Origin: Parasponia andersonii
Taxonomy: Eukaryota; Streptophyta; Magnoliopsida; Rosales; Cannabaceae
Reading direction: 5' to 3'
DNA length: 64,000 bases
NCBI GenBank assembly: GCA_002914805.1
Contig: JXTB01000154.1
Span: forward strand, 668,502-732,501
In this document: piece by piece, positions 25,751-38,757 of the stretch
Layout of the letters: every line of letters starts with the position of its first letter
Numbering within the stretch: position 1 is the stretch's first letter
Translations under genes and position numbers: made by a program
Notes under the pieces: generated by a model
The model's input: only the letters and a program-made list of their open reading frames with translations
The model's database searches: none
Told to the model about the DNA's origin: nothing

Positions 25751-26433
25751 AGTCGTATATTGTCAGTTTGCTAGAGTGACTGGTTCTCTTTGAGAATAGA
25801 TGTTGGGTTCCTAAGTAAGTGTGGGTATAAGATGTGTCTTTACTGAACTGAGAAAGTGAAAAGGGAAAACCACGAATACGACGATTCAAATTTAATATTA
25901 TTATTATTCTTATTCTTATTAATTCTTAAATGCTATGGGACTCTTTATACGACGCTATTTATTAAATAAAAGACTCTTTATTAATTCTTCTTTTTTATTG
26001 TAAAAACAAAAATTGAAAAATGGCCATTAGTAGGATATCCCTTCTCTTCCTTTGCTCAATTTCGTCCCCCAAAAGATGCACCACATGTTTTATTTCATAT
26101 AGTACAAATTTGTTTTTCTATAACAATGTAAAGTCACTTGACCTTTTCCATAGGTGAACTTTTATCATTAAATTTTCTTCCTCATCTCTCTGGTTTGAGG
26201 AACATTGTGTTAGGTTAGATTTTGTTACTATTTAATTACCATTCAAAATCACATAAGAAATAAATATGTTGACTTGGAGATTTTAATATTTTTTAAAATA
26301 TATATACTTCGGTAGAGGAAAGCACAAGTTTACATAATCATAGTGCGGTTCCTTTCTCCGCTAAACAGTTAAAAATATGATAAAAACAAGTACCCAAACC
26401 AAAGCACAAAATGGCACTTTTTTTTTTCTTTTT

Positions 26434-26481
<48 letters not shown>

Positions 26482-27744
26482 CACTCGTGGATTTTAAGAG
26501 CATTTGATTGGTCTAATGTGGGAGAAGCAAGTAAATTGCCAGTGGTAGGGGAATATATGAGGCACAGATTCCATCAACCACATCATGCCCTTTGCCATTA
26601 GTACTATCCCCACTAAACCATCATTTTCCATTTTTTTCATTTGCGCTTTTCCATATATGAACTTTTGATTTTTTCTTATTATATAAATATATATATATAT
26701 ATATATTTATACACAAATTGGGATTACTAGCATCAGCTAAAAGATGTACTCAAGCTCAAAAAAATAGCATTACTACTCACAACCATTGTTTGCATTTGGT
26801 AAAATTTGTCACATAAACTTTTGGTGCACAGCCAAACACGTGGAGTAAATATTCAGATTGTCAGCTAAAAAGAAAAAAGTTAAAAGGAAATTTAAGTTCC
26901 ATAATTTAAGGTATTTCCTATAATATTAAATGGATTTCATTATTTTAGGGGAAAAAAAAAAGAATTAATTCTTAACAATTTAACTTGATGAAAGACCATC
27001 AAAATTTGATTTATCCACTTTATTTTTTTATTTTTTTTTTTGGTTGCTAATTTTATGTTTGAGAGTCTAGTCTATAAATATGTAACTTACATAATTTGTC
27101 AGAATTTAAAAAAAAAAATCTTTAAATGAAAATTAGAGTGTTTAGTCTTTCTATCTTTCAATTACATTAGGATTCAAATTGTGCGTTGTTAACTTATATC
27201 CAATACTTTTGTGAGACCATATTAGGTGGTGCTTATCTCCGATTTTCCACTGCATCAACTTTCTAATACCAGAAAGGATGATTAGGAAAAGAAAAGGTTT
27301 AAAAAAAAAAATGTGATTAGATTTAGATGACATGGTGACAGACATGGGATTCGCAGTTGAGCAGTGAAAGGGAACCAGGTCTGGTAATTCGACAAATATC
27401 CCCATGCGTATCGAACAATGTCCTTAAGCTGTCAATATCAAAAATGGACACTATAGCCGATGAAACATATGGCAGTCATGGGATTGACCTGCCTTAGCCT
27501 TAGGGGCTTTGCTCTTTTATCTTTCTTTAGACCCACTCCACTCCACTCCACTCCCACCCCCCTAAAGATACCCGGCTAGTCTAGCATCACCTTCCTCTGC
27601 CTCTACATCTCTGTTCTGCTTAGGGAAAACAAAAAAACAAAACAGAACAAACGCAGCCAGCAGACTCAGTCAGGCTCCAGGCTTGACAAGTATTAATTAC
27701 AACCCAAGAAAATTACCCGTAGATAGTCGAGTTACAGCATTACT
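25749..27744. other. Intergenic DNA between TIFY8 promoter and Copia remnant
   Basis: AT-rich sequence with a (GA)20 microsatellite at about 26436-26475, a short TA run at about 26686-26706 and a small 'actcc' repeat near 27535-27555. No gene is seen; the ORFs at 26377 and 27151 are repeat-driven or lack domains. Confidence 0.5.
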
Positions 27745-27780
27745 GAATGACAAGATTACGAAATTCTAAATATTGAAATA

Positions 27781-28037
27781 ATGCCAAATTATGATAAATA
27801 AAACGAAATAAAAAAAAAAAACATAATTTACGTGGTTCAATTGTAGATCTTTTATTATAGAAAAAAAAAATTACACTCTATTTATAACACTTATAACTCA
27901 CAATCTTAACCCTAATTATACCTAAAAAAATTTCTCACCAAAATTCTCTCAAGAATTTCTCAATTGAAGCTCTTTTTTTATCTCTCTGTATTTGGATTTT
28001 TTTTCTTTTTGTTAGGACGCAAAATAGAGTTGTGAAA
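27781..28037 (-). repeat. Truncated 3' LTR of the Copia remnant
   Basis: It aligns with 32349-32640 of the 5' LTR. Shared strings include cataatttac.tggttca, tttataacacttacaactca (with variation), ctaaccctaattatacct, caaaattctctcaagaa and tctttttgttagga.gcaaa.tagagttgtga. Similarity stops at about 28037, after which reverse transcriptase sequence begins within about 20 bases. It also lacks a stretch present in the 5' copy (actagtttggctacatcc). Confidence 0.8.
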
Positions 28038-28054
28038 TGATTTCTCTTTTTTTT

Positions 28055-30330
28055 CTAGAAATCCTCGTCCCCAAGGATTTGTTTTGTTGCACCTAAATCC
28101 TTCATTGAGAATTCTTTTGACAATTCTTTCTTAAGTTTGTCAATTTCCTCTATGTAAGCTCTAGTAACTAACATATCATCTACATATAGAAGTAGAATAA
28201 CATAAAAATTGTTAAACATCTTCACATAGCAGCAATGATCTGTTTGGCATTTCAAGTAACTATTGTTAGTCATAAATCTATCAAACTTCTTGTACTACTG
28301 TCTCGGAACTTATTTTAGACCATATAAGCTCTTTTGAAGTTTGCACACTATTTTCTCATTTTCTTGCACCTCAAAGTCTTGCGGCTACTTCATATAAATT
28401 TCTTCCTCTAAGTCACCATCGATAAACACTGTTTTGACATTTAGCTGCTCTAGATATAAGTCTTCCTTAGTCACTAACCTGAGTACTATTTTGATTGTGG
28501 TCAGTTTGACTACTGGATAGAAAATCTCGGTGTAGTTAATGCCTTCTTTCTGCTGAAAACTTTTTACAATAAGTCTTGTCTTGTATCGTTTGCTATCGTC
28601 GCTCTTCCTTTATTCGGTAGCCCTACTTATTGTGTAATGCCTTCTTTCCTTTTGGTAGTTCAGCCAACTCCCATATTTTATTAGACGATAATGAATCCAT
28701 CTCATCTTTCATGGCTAACTCCCACTTAATTGACTCATCATCCTACACAATTTCTTCATAAGTCTCTGCCTCTCCTCTATCAGTCAATAGTATATAATAC
28801 AGTGCAGAGGAATATCTTTGTAGCGGTCGAGTGGTTTTGGATGATCTCTTGAGTTCAACTATAGAAGTTTATGGATCCAGCTCAAGAGCTACAACCTCTT
28901 GATTTTCATGGGCGTTATTCTTTACCTCATCTACTGGGATATCGTTCGATGGCACTTCATCTGTCTTTTTGACTTCAGGACATGCACCATTGGCTCTGGT
29001 GCCCAAGCTGTCTTTGTACAACACATCCTCATTGAAGATAACATCTTTACTCTTAATGATCTTCCGACTTTGGTTATCCTATAAACGATAACCAAACTCA
29101 TCATTGCCATAATCGACAAAATAGTACTTTTTCAATGTTGGATCAAGCTTACTTTGACTAGTAGGGTCAATAAGAATATAGGATAAACAACCGAAAACTT
29201 TTTACCTCTTTACCATTCCAAACTTTTTCTGGTATTTTGAAATCAAAAGGTGTTGAGGGTCCCCCTATTGATCAGAAATGCTGCGGTACTAACTGCTTCA
29301 GCCTAGAATATTTTTGGCAATCCAGCATATAACCTCATGCTCCTAACACGTTCATTTAGGGTCTCATTCTTCCTTTCAGTTATACAATTCTGTTGTGATT
29401 TTTCAGAATGGTTTTATCCATCTTGATCCCATTGAGTGTATAATATCTCTTGAACTCATTATCTTTATATTCTCCTCCATTATCATATCGCAAATACTTT
29501 ACTTTCAAATTGGTCTTATATTCCACTATGACTATCCACTTTTTAAAGGTATCATAGACTTCAGATTTTTTTTTTCAAAAAATAAACGTATACCTTTCTG
29601 CTCGAATTGTCCATGAAAGTGACATATTTTCTTGAGCCTCCAGTAGATATTACAAGGGATGGTCTCTATATGTCTATATGAACCAGCTCTAACTTTGACA
29701 TACGCGGTTATCTTCAGTCTTTTGAAAAGCTCACTCTTTTCTATTTGCCAGAGATACAGCTTTCACAAAGATTATACTCAACTAATTTCAACTCTGGTAG
29801 CTTTCCTTTTGACAACATTACATTCATTTCGTTCTTGCTCATATGCCCAAGTCTACAATGCCATAAACTTGAGTTAACATCGAAATCTACAGTTGTTAGT
29901 GTATCTTTGCAACTGGACGTCATATAAAGAGTTCTATTTTTATTTCCTTGAGTAACAACCATAGCTCTTTTGCTGTCCTTCCACGAGCCATTAGAAAAGG
30001 TCACATTATATCTATCATCATCAAGTTATCCCACTGAGATAAGATTCCTCATCAAGTCTAGTATATGCCTTACTTTCTAGATTTTCCACACCGACCCGTT
30101 TGACATCTTAAGCGAATATCATCTATAACAACAATTTCCAATAGTTCTCTATCGGCCAAATACACCTTACCGAAATTATCAAAAACATAATTCTCAGTAA
30201 TCTCTTAGTGTGCAATGGTATGAAACAAGGCTCTTGAGTCTAAAACCCAAAAATTAATTAAACTATCAACAGATTATAATAAAGCCTATTGTACCTCCTT
30301 AGTCACAACATTGGCATTGTGTGAGTTATC
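28055..30330 (-). pseudogene. Copia pol remnant (protease, integrase, reverse transcriptase)
   Basis: Reading from high to low: a protease-like WVLDSRALFHT near 30240 (the usual DSGAS is changed to DSRAL); a GAG-pre-integrase domain in the open frame 30004-29741 with LWHCRLGHMSKNEMN and CESCISGK; broken integrase; ELAMKDEMDSLSSNKIWEL and ELPKGKKALHNK near 28640-28720; and the reverse transcriptase segment 28273-28055 with DHCCYVKM and the catalytic ILLLYVDDMLV. Stops and frameshifts occur between all blocks, and the reverse transcriptase is cut off after QILG. Not functional. Confidence 0.85.
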
Positions 30331-30880
30331 TTATTTCTTTGGTGCTCTATAGTTCTTCTTTAAGTGGCCAACCCTGCCACAGTTATAGCAATCTAGTTTT
30401 CTTTTTGGTATGGATTTATCTCTACCATTCATTGATTTGGATCTGTCGCGGCCTTGGTTAAAACTCCTCTCGTTGTTTCTCCCCCTGTTCTTGAGATTTA
30501 CTGCAGAACTTGACGATGTTCCTTCACCAGAATCTACTCTTCGTACTTCTCTAACAAGAACTCGAAACCTGACATCATTGAACTACATTTTCCCTTTGCC
30601 AATAGAATTGCTTACCGCTGCTCTCATAGGTTCTCAACTATTTGGTAAAGACGCCAAAAGAATGAGAGCATGAATCTCATCATCAAAATTGATTTTAATA
30701 GACATCAATTCTCTAGTTTTACCCCTTACAGAGGCTGATGCAATTTCTTACTTTATAGATAATCTCTAATCTGCAATCTCCAGAATGAGAAATTTGAACC
30801 GTCAAATTTGTTGATACTAGGTTCTCGATCTATCTTTTCCAACCAATACTTCTTACTGTTGACTTTTCGTATAAGTGAAC
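30331..30880 (-). pseudogene. Copia gag remnant
   Basis: Minus-strand fragments NKFDGSNFSFWRLQIRDYL (near 30800) and INFDDEIHALILLASLPNS (near 30640-30700) match UBN2-type Copia Gag. They are followed by an Arg/Ser/Asn-rich stretch and the nucleocapsid knuckle CYNCGRVGHLKKNY at about 30350-30400. The last Cys of the CX2CX4HX4C zinc knuckle is replaced by Tyr. In-frame stops interrupt the sequence. Confidence 0.82.
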
Positions 30881-30911
30881 AGTACCGTATATGTGAATAG
30901 TATTATATGTG

Positions 30912-32282
30912 TGTTGGTTATTTTATAATTATTACGCAAGTACACGTGCCGAACAAGTAATATAGTAATGAGTTGAGTATCGTCTCCACAAGGATTGATT
31001 ACCAAATTAGTTAGAAAAACTAAATGTCAAACAAGCTAAATTAAGAATTTAGAGGAACTAAAAGATGCAAATAAAAATATAAATTCCAAACATAAAACAA
31101 TACAATCTAAACAAGAGATTGTAAATCAATAGAGATATTAAGCTGGAACCAGTAACCGAAAATTCCATCTATACATAATAATCTTCCGAATTTATTATGT
31201 TTTATGTTCTTCAAACCAGATTTAACATATTCCTATGTGATCCAGTTCTCAATACACCATTCATAGCATCGATTTTTACTGAGTTATACATGGTAACAAT
31301 ATATTCCTATATTGTTACTAATTCAAGGATCTACTAAAGAGACACTTGAAACATGCATCATTCAAGTTAGATCCAACTAAAATCAACCTTTCCAAAATTA
31401 ATCCTAGTTTATTTATCCTAAATATTGGTAGCCAAACAATAATAGGAAATAATAATGAAGCTCACTTGAGTGAACCAAAGAAAATTACCATAAATACTTA
31501 AAACAACATTTAATCATTCATTACAACCTTAGATTCATCAATATCTCAGCTAAAGAAACTTAGCTTATATTCTGAAATTTAAACAACAGCAGCTTAAAAT
31601 ACTCCATCAATTTCAGAACATTCAAGAAAGGAAAAATAAAGAATTCAATATGAGAAGGTTAAAAGAAGTAAAGAAAGTGCTAACTGGATGATAGTGAAAT
31701 TGATCTCACTACTGCTGCTAGTACTCCTCCTTTTTCGACCTTTCTTTCTTGTACTATTCCCTTTCTCTTTCGTTCCTTTTCTATATATCCTTCTTGAGCT
31801 GCCACCACCACCTCCTCTTCTTGCAATACATTTCTCCTTTTATATTAGGTAGATGAGGTACCCTAACACACGTGTCAATCAAATAAATGAGTGAGGACCA
31901 TTGTTGCTTCATTTTCTTTTAGCTATTATTTAACATTAGCCGTCAGTACCAGTTGTACGTGAAAAATGCCAGCTGGAAAAAGAATTTTGCTACTCAGTAT
32001 TGTTCCAGCGCGTTGCTGCAGCAAAGTTACTTTCAGCTTTGACTTAAGTTCAGCCTTCCTTCAAAGATGCTGCCATTTAAATTCATCATGACTCAAGTCC
32101 CGATTTCAGCATTTCTACTAGAAATAAAATAGATATTGACTATATTAGATCTTAAACATCAGAAAGACTACGGACCAAATTAAAATAAAGAAAAGCACCT
32201 AAATTAGACAATTTGTTCTTTTAAAACAACTGTCCTAAGACTCAAAAACATACCAAATAACTCTATTTTTATAGAGTTATCA
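30912..32282 (-). mobile_element. Solo-LTR-like insertion nested in the Copia element
   Basis: This 1371-bp segment separates the Copia primer binding site from gag. On the plus strand it starts tgttggttatttt and ends atagagttatca, that is TG...CA. It is flanked by atgtg (30907-30911) and atgta (32283-32287), a 4/5 match to a 5-bp target duplication. In element orientation it begins tgataactctataaaaatag, a start I associate with plant LTR elements, with a 10-bp hairpin (ataactctat / atagagttat). There is no coding region and no second LTR, so a solo LTR is the simplest reading. The retrotransposon family is not settled. Confidence 0.7.
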
Positions 32283-32308
32283 ATGTATGAACAATACTCA
32301 CTTCTAGC

Positions 32309-32320
32309 GCTCTGGTACCA
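32309..32320 (-). other. Primer binding site of the Copia element
   Basis: The minus strand reads tggtaccagagc. It differs by one base from tggtatcagagc, the complement of the initiator tRNA-Met 3' end used by most plant Copia elements. It lies directly after the end of the 5' LTR (32322). Confidence 0.8.
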
Positions 32321-32321
32321 G

Positions 32322-32916
32322 TTATTAGGGAAATAATCTCCCTAGTAGACATGCCAAATTGTGAAAGCTATAAATAAAGTGAAATATGAAAACATAATTT
32401 ACATGGTTCACTAGTTTGGCTACATCCACGGGACTACTGTAGATCTTTCACTATAAGGACAAAAAATTTACACAGTATTTATAACACTTACAACTCACAA
32501 CTCTAACCCTAATTATACCTAAGAATTTTTCTCACAAAAATTCTCTCAAGAACTTATTAGTTAAAACTCTTTCTTTATCTCGTTATATTGGAATTTTTTT
32601 TTCTTTTTGTTAGGATGCAAAGTAGAGTTGTGAATGGGTCTATTTATAAGTTAAAACATTTCCCCTTTACATAGGTGGTAGCCTATAATGACTGTCCATT
32701 ATTAACAAAAATAGACTTAAATAGTATGAACAAAAAACATACTTTCTTATATTTTATTATCAAAAAAATATAACTAATCACTATTTTTGATTGTTTATAT
32801 TTTTTGACAATTTGACGCTTAATTTCTTTCACAAATAGTTTAATTTTCTAATTTTTTTTTAAGGTTATTCTAATTCCCATATCACGATTTGATCTTCTAC
32901 ACCAATATTTGGAACA
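32322..32916 (-). repeat. 5' LTR of the Copia remnant
   Basis: On the minus strand it starts tgttccaaatattggtgtag at 32916 and ends next to the primer binding site. A TATA-like ttataaatag lies near 32650. It shares about 260 bases with the truncated 3' LTR at 27781-28037. The exact 3' end is within a few bases, because the expected CA is not evident. Confidence 0.75.
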
Positions 32917-34720
32917 TCACGCGTAATGTCGACATCCGATTCAGTTGGTGTTAAAATTTAATTCGTTTAATCTGAAATGTAGTGTCAAGAAGAGAGAGAG
33001 AGAGAGAGGTGTTGGAAGAAAAAGAATACGACCATCAGATTCCACGTGTTGATAACTTTTACATGTGGAATGATCAACTATGAAAAGTTTTAATCAATGG
33101 TGCCTTTTATCCAGCTTCATATTTCTTTTGGTACACCAAAGCCATTATTATATATATACACTAATCTAAAAACTATATATATGGATACATCCGTGCTAAT
33201 CTACTAAATCTAGGGATATCAATTTCAATTAGTTGGTTAGTATGAGAATTAGCCAATCAGGACCCACCAATAATTAGACCAAAATTCAGTGTAGGGCTCA
33301 GTTTGTTTCTTGCACCCTTCGACAACTCCTAGTCTGCCTATGTGGGCCATATTTCTGTCAAGCGTATGATTGTATCAGATTCCCTCCCCCATGCACATCA
33401 TAGTTCATGCTCCATATTTCAATTAAAGAATGTAGCGACTAGTGATTGGAAGAATGAATGTATTCATTAAAGTGTAGTGATTAAAATAAAGAACGTAGTA
33501 AAACCAACTGTGTATATATATATATATGCTTATGAGAAAGGTGTGCATAATCACAACGATGAAAACTAGTTCAGATGAATAGACAATCAAAGTCCTTAGT
33601 TTATCTCCTCCCAACCGACCATTTTCCCTTAGTTTTAAAGTAATAAATAGTCAATGAGAAAGGCCTGAGCACATTCCAGCTTAAGAAGTGATCTCAACAG
33701 TAAAAGTTTATTCGGGATGATTGCCTTTTTATAGGAGGGGAGTTGGAATTAAAAGAAAGAACGTAGAGTGCAACTCTAGCTAAAATGGAGCAAATAAACG
33801 CCAAAAATGTATCAAGAGCAAGGAAAACCACCAGACTCCAAGTCCGAAGAGACAACCTCACGTCTTAATTACTAATCATGCAGTAAAGTGTAGACCACTA
33901 GCAAAAACGAGAAAAAAAATCAGTAACTATGAAATGAGGAATAGAAGAGGAGGATAATATATACTAAATTAATCGATTAAGACGAGAACAATATTGGAAT
34001 CATAGTGTAACGTGTAAATTACATCATTAAAAATCCTAGCATGTTTGTCCAAAGATAAATTTCTTAAAACGTACTTCCGTTTTTTTTTTTCTTTTCGTTT
34101 TTAAATATGTAAATAGACCCATAGGCCATAACCGACAGAGGATTATACATGGTTACCACTTTAAAACCCATTTTCATACTGAAGAAGCCACGCAAACAAA
34201 CCTGTGAAGACAAAGAAAATCAAAGCGTACAAGGATAAGCATCTGGTGCACAAGCTACACTATCAACATCAAATACACATAGCTCAAAGCACATTGATTA
34301 AGAAGTCCCGAAAAAAACAGACAAGTCAACAATAGAGGCTAGATCAGATTACAGACTCGATCATGTAATCGGTTAATACTCAGACTACCAGCTTTAAAAA
34401 TTACATTTGGATATCTAGTGAATGAATAAATAAATTGGACTTATTGACCACATTCGAGACCTCAATTAGATTGCTGAATAATATAAGATTAAAGAGTGTC
34501 CAATATAACATCTAACTTGTAAACAGAATACCTTCTTGAGTAACTGTCTGCCGCATGTATAATTGTCAAACTTGTCTGGTTGCTCTTGCATCCAAAGAGT
34601 CCATTAACTTCGAAGTTAGGACTAGACAGGACTATTTAAAACACCACGTTAGATCGATCAAACCCCTCTGCCTCCCTTCCCTTTTCGTTTCCCTAAGGCC
34701 CTCGAGGAAAGAATGCGTTG
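32917..34720. other. Intergenic, 3' flank of the PPR gene
   Basis: A short GA run at 32992-33008 and a TA run at 33515-33528 are the only structures seen. No ORF with family character. The last 200-300 bases are likely PPR 3' UTR. Confidence 0.5.
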
Positions 34721-37086
34721 TTAACCTTTCTTCTTAATATCCTCTATCAACCGGTTTGCCATTACTACAGCATTTTCAGATGGACCTCGATATTTAACAA
34801 GTTCCCTTGGATCATTACAAGTTTTCAACATATCTGACATTGCTTCAGCTTTTCGCATTATAGAGGACCTCCTTGCACGAGATGCATCTCCGTTTTTGTT
34901 ATAAGTATTCGGCAACCTCGTAGAATGGGGAACAGAAGACATCAGGTCCCGTAGTTTCTGCACCATATCTATCATTCCTCGTTTCTTTAACTCATCATTC
35001 ATTCTCTGGAAAGTAAGATATTGAGGAACTATCCCCCTTCTTACCATATTTTCAAATTCCATGAAAGCCTCTTCAAATTTATGCAGATTGCAAAACAAAT
35101 GAATCAACATTGTGCTTGTAGCTAAGTCCATATCACAACCCCTGGATCTCATTTCTTTGCTAACTTGAACTGCCAAGTCAAGTTTCCCATCCTCACACAA
35201 CATCTTCAACAAAAGCTGGTATGTGAGCCGATCTGGAGAATGCTCAGATTCAATCATCTTGGTATACAGGTTCATTCCTTCCTCAATTTTCCCAAACTTC
35301 GAAAAGTACTTGAAAAAATAGTTATAAGTTGTTGGTGTTGGGATAAAACCCCTACCTATCATCATCTTAAGGATCTTACTAGCCCCTCCAAGATTTCCTG
35401 CCTTGCAAAGACCCTTCACCAGAGAATTGTATGTCGAGATAGTGGGGCCTGATTGAAGAACCAAAAAGCGTTCCATCATGCCCAATGCCTCCTTGAACAT
35501 CCCAGCTTCCCCCAGTGCATCAATTATTGGATTATATACAATTGCATTTGGCTCAATTCCTTCTGTTTTCATCTCAAGCACTAATTCAATCGCTCTTTCA
35601 GCACGACGCATTCGACAATAACCTTCCACAAGAGTGCCATATGTCACAACAGTAGGTCTCACATTCTCCTTTTTCATCTCCATCCAAAGCCATTCTGCTC
35701 GTTTGAGCTTCCTCAATCGAAACCAGCCATTCAACAATATGTTGTAAACCCGAATTGACGGAATCCAGCTCGAGTCCAACTTCCTTTTCATATCAAAATA
35801 ATCGGAAGCTGCTCTTACATGCTCTTCCTTGCAAAGAGAATCCAACAAAATCTCCAACAAACTTATTTCTGAACCAGAACGAACGAATGTAGTCGAACTA
35901 CTTGCAAATTCAAAAGTTCGAATTGCAGATTGGGGCATACCTGCATTAATGTACCACCCAAAAATTATAAAATAAGTAAATGACAATCAAGCCTAACCCG
36001 TATCCACACAAGAGATATAGAGTGAGTACATACCAATCCTCCTATTCTGGGCATAACAATAACATCGATAATAATAAAATAATCGCAAGGGTACCAAAAG
36101 TGTGGTCATATCGAATTCATGTCCATGAGGGGTAGGTCGAGCAGTCAGACCCATAATGTGCTCCTATGAAATCTAGAGCTCAATTCCTCTACCTATCTAG
36201 TAAATTGCTAGAGTTTCTTACCTACTAACGATTGTAGGGTTCAGCCGCGGGGCGATATACCGCATATCCAGTATGTGTATTCAATAATACCAAATACAGA
36301 TTTTCGTTTATACATCAAATTTGATCTTACTTGGTCAAACAAGACATCGTGATAAAAATTTCAAGTCACGCAGACTATATAGGACTATATAGAAGTAACT
36401 CTACAATACGCAAAAACAAAATGTAAACCAAACTAATTTCTGTATGATACAATAAACGACTGAAATATACCTGCGCGAGCATAACGTCTGATCATGATCA
36501 CAAACGTATCCTCAGAAACCAAAGTGGGTTCATCTTCTTTGCCGATTCGATCAAGAATCAGCGACCAAGCCGAGTCGAACTCCCTCGATTTGGCGAGAAC
36601 ATTGACCACGGAGCCGAATAGCTCAGCAGAGGGTTGAAATGCTGGTTTCTTCTCGGCCCAGAGGAAGAGCGAGTACAATAACTTGGGGGAAGAATCAAAA
36701 TGGTCGAACACGGCTTGTAATAGCCTCGGGCCCGGCTCGATTCCGGTCCGGTCCAGGGCGGCATGGAGGGAGAGACCGGAGGAAATGTTAGGGTTCGTGA
36801 GGAGCTCAGAAATTGCAGCGAAATCATTGTTTGGGACCTGGGTGGAGGAGTCGGGTTGGGTCGGACCTGGATCTGGATCTGGTGGCGGGGGAGCTAGGGC
36901 TTCGTGGGGCCACCTGATGAGGGGCTTACCAGGTACGGACAGCCATGACTGATAGGAGGAGGAGGAGGAGGAGGAGAATCGCAGAGTGTGAAATTGAAGC
37001 TTGGAATTAGGGTTTGGTTCGAAGAGAAGAGAGGCTAGTGCGATAAAACGGCGGAGTTTGAGTGTGAGGGAAGATAGAACCACCAT
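34721..37086 (-). CDS. SOAR1: P-class pentatricopeptide repeat protein, At5g11310/SOAR1-like, 611 aa
   Basis: Exon 1 is 37086-36471 and exon 2 is 35940-34721, joined as RRYARAG-MPQSAIRTF. The product is 611 aa. The N-terminus is rich in Leu, Arg and Ser with few acids (MVVLSSLTLKLRRFIALASL, then seven Ser), fitting organelle targeting. At least seven P-type PPR motifs follow, for example PSIRVYNILLNGWFRLRKLK, PTVVTYGTLVEGYCRMRRAE, PNAIVYNPIIDALGEAG, PTISTYNSLVKGLCKAGN, PTPTTYNYFFKYFSKFGK and PDRLTYQLLLKMLCEDGK. There is no E, DYW or SMR domain. P-class PPRs bind RNA and act on organellar or other transcripts; the Arabidopsis relative SOAR1 is reported as a negative regulator of ABA signalling. 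Orthology rests on remembered sequence and should be checked, but the PPR class is certain. Confidence 0.9.
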
Positions 37087-38757
37087 GAATAATATCTTTG
37101 TGCTTTTCGAAGTTCCGAGTTTGACCAGTTTAGCGCTAAATTTTCTTTCTTCTTCGGAAGGTTTTATAGCGCCAATTTTATTTTCTTTTTATAGTAGGGT
37201 GTAAGGCCCCATTTTATGTACACCGTTCGATGGAAATAGGTGGGTGATAAGACAATACATGGATTTAACCCTCTGAACGATTAAAAAAAAAAAAAAAAAA
37301 AAAAAAGGAATAACATATATGGGTTTCTCTCCCCCTTTTTATCTTCTTCTACCTTTCATCGGTTTATCAACGGAGCTCTCCACTAATCGCCTCCTTTCCT
37401 TCAATTATGGGACCTTCTTGGGCTGAGGATAGTAGAGCATAGCTACTAGCCAGAAACGCAAGTATGTATAACCCCAGAGAAATGAGTTCTGTATTGGTTT
37501 GGGCTTAAGGTGTTGTGCTGGGCTTTCAAATACAAATACAGAATTGGACTCACCTATAGAATACAGAATGGCCTCCCATTCTACAATATATGACATCTTC
37601 GGCCGGTTCGGTTATAAACCGACAATTTCTGTCTAAAACTGAACACTAAATCGCACCGCTCGGTTTCTAATTTTTCCAATTAGTGACCAAGCTTAAATGA
37701 AAAAAAAAAATCGCCTATTTCAGTGCAATCTGGGTTAGTGTGTGCCAACGGTTTTTTTGGACACCCCTAAGCATAGGTGAGAGTGAACTCTTTGATTAAG
37801 GTTCGAATTTGTCTCTCTTCTCTGAACGGGTTTCATGGTGGTCCACAGATCTCGTCTTGTTGCTGCTGGTTGGGAAGTCGAAGGGGAGGTATGTTTGAGC
37901 TTTGAAATTGTTGGACATTGTTTTTATTTTAGTACTTAAACCGAAATAAAATTGGAAAACACATGTAATTACCACTACCCAAACACAGATATTTGTTTCT
38001 GTATTTTATTTTACTCTTGTTCTTCAACCATGAAGATTCATTCTTGAACTTGGGTATATGTAAGAATTCAGGCGTACATTAACAAATACAGAGAGAGAGA
38101 AATTTATAGCTCTATATTTGTTTGACAATTATTGCTAAAAATTATGGTACACTGACTCTAATTGTAAATCTAAAGTTTTAGTTTTTAGATCAAATTCAGC
38201 AATTGATTCAGACAGCCCTTGACACCAAAAATTGGATAAACAATGCCAAAATTGATGTAATAACGGAATTATAACTATAGCTAATAAAATGATTATCAAG
38301 TAGAATAATACAATTGGAATTGAAACAGCCTACATCCACACTGGCCAATATTATTAAGAAAATTTACGAGAAGATTTCAGATCTGATCCCCATCTTTTTA
38401 TTTTGGGGTCTATATATAATGCTTATGATGAATTTATTGTGGCATTACTGTAGCAAGCAGGTGGTAGTAATTAAAAATAATGTGGAGTTGTCGGGATGGG
38501 TGAGTTTTGTCTCCCATTATCTTACTTAACGTGCCACAATAATTTCATCAATAATAGAATATACTGTATTGTAGATGGTCTGCTCACTGATTCTTCTGCT
38601 TTATGTTTCGAACATTTTTTTCTCACTTTGAACGTTATCATATACGAGCAGACTAAAAGAGAGAAAGAAGGAGATCTTTCTATTGTATTATGTGATGCAG
38701 TGTGTTTGAGCATGTATATTAAAACTACGTCCAAAACTTCCATTTTGGCATGTACAT
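37087..38757. other. Intergenic, PPR promoter side
   Basis: The first 120 bases are likely promoter and leader of the PPR gene. A 25-base poly-A tract lies near 37281-37305. A short stretch at 37830-37895 (atggtggtccacagatctcg..., followed by gaaggggag and a donor-like gtatgt) has codon-like composition. It has no partner exon that I can find. The rest is AT-rich. Confidence 0.45.

Larger units (their letters stand above)
27781..32916 (-). mobile_element. Decayed Tork-like Copia retrotransposon, minus orientation
   Basis: In element orientation (high to low coordinate): 5' LTR 32916-32322, primer binding site, gag remnant, protease, GAG-pre-integrase, integrase remnant, reverse transcriptase with YVDD, then a truncated 3' LTR 28037-27781. 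Many stops and frameshifts make it non-functional. A separate 1371-bp element is nested at 30912-32282, between the primer site and gag. Reading order and motifs place it in Ty1/Copia, near the Tnt1/Tork lineage. RNase H and the end of the reverse transcriptase are missing, removed by the deletion that joined RT to the 3' LTR. Confidence 0.88.

Noticed and set aside
25578..25889. ORF with long Arg-Glu and Ser-Leu runs
   Set aside because: It is the GA/CT microsatellite in the TIFY8 leader read as codons.
37830..37900. Possible short exon (atggtggtccacag... then gaaggggag before a gtatgt donor)
   Set aside because: No downstream exon that keeps the frame, and no family match.
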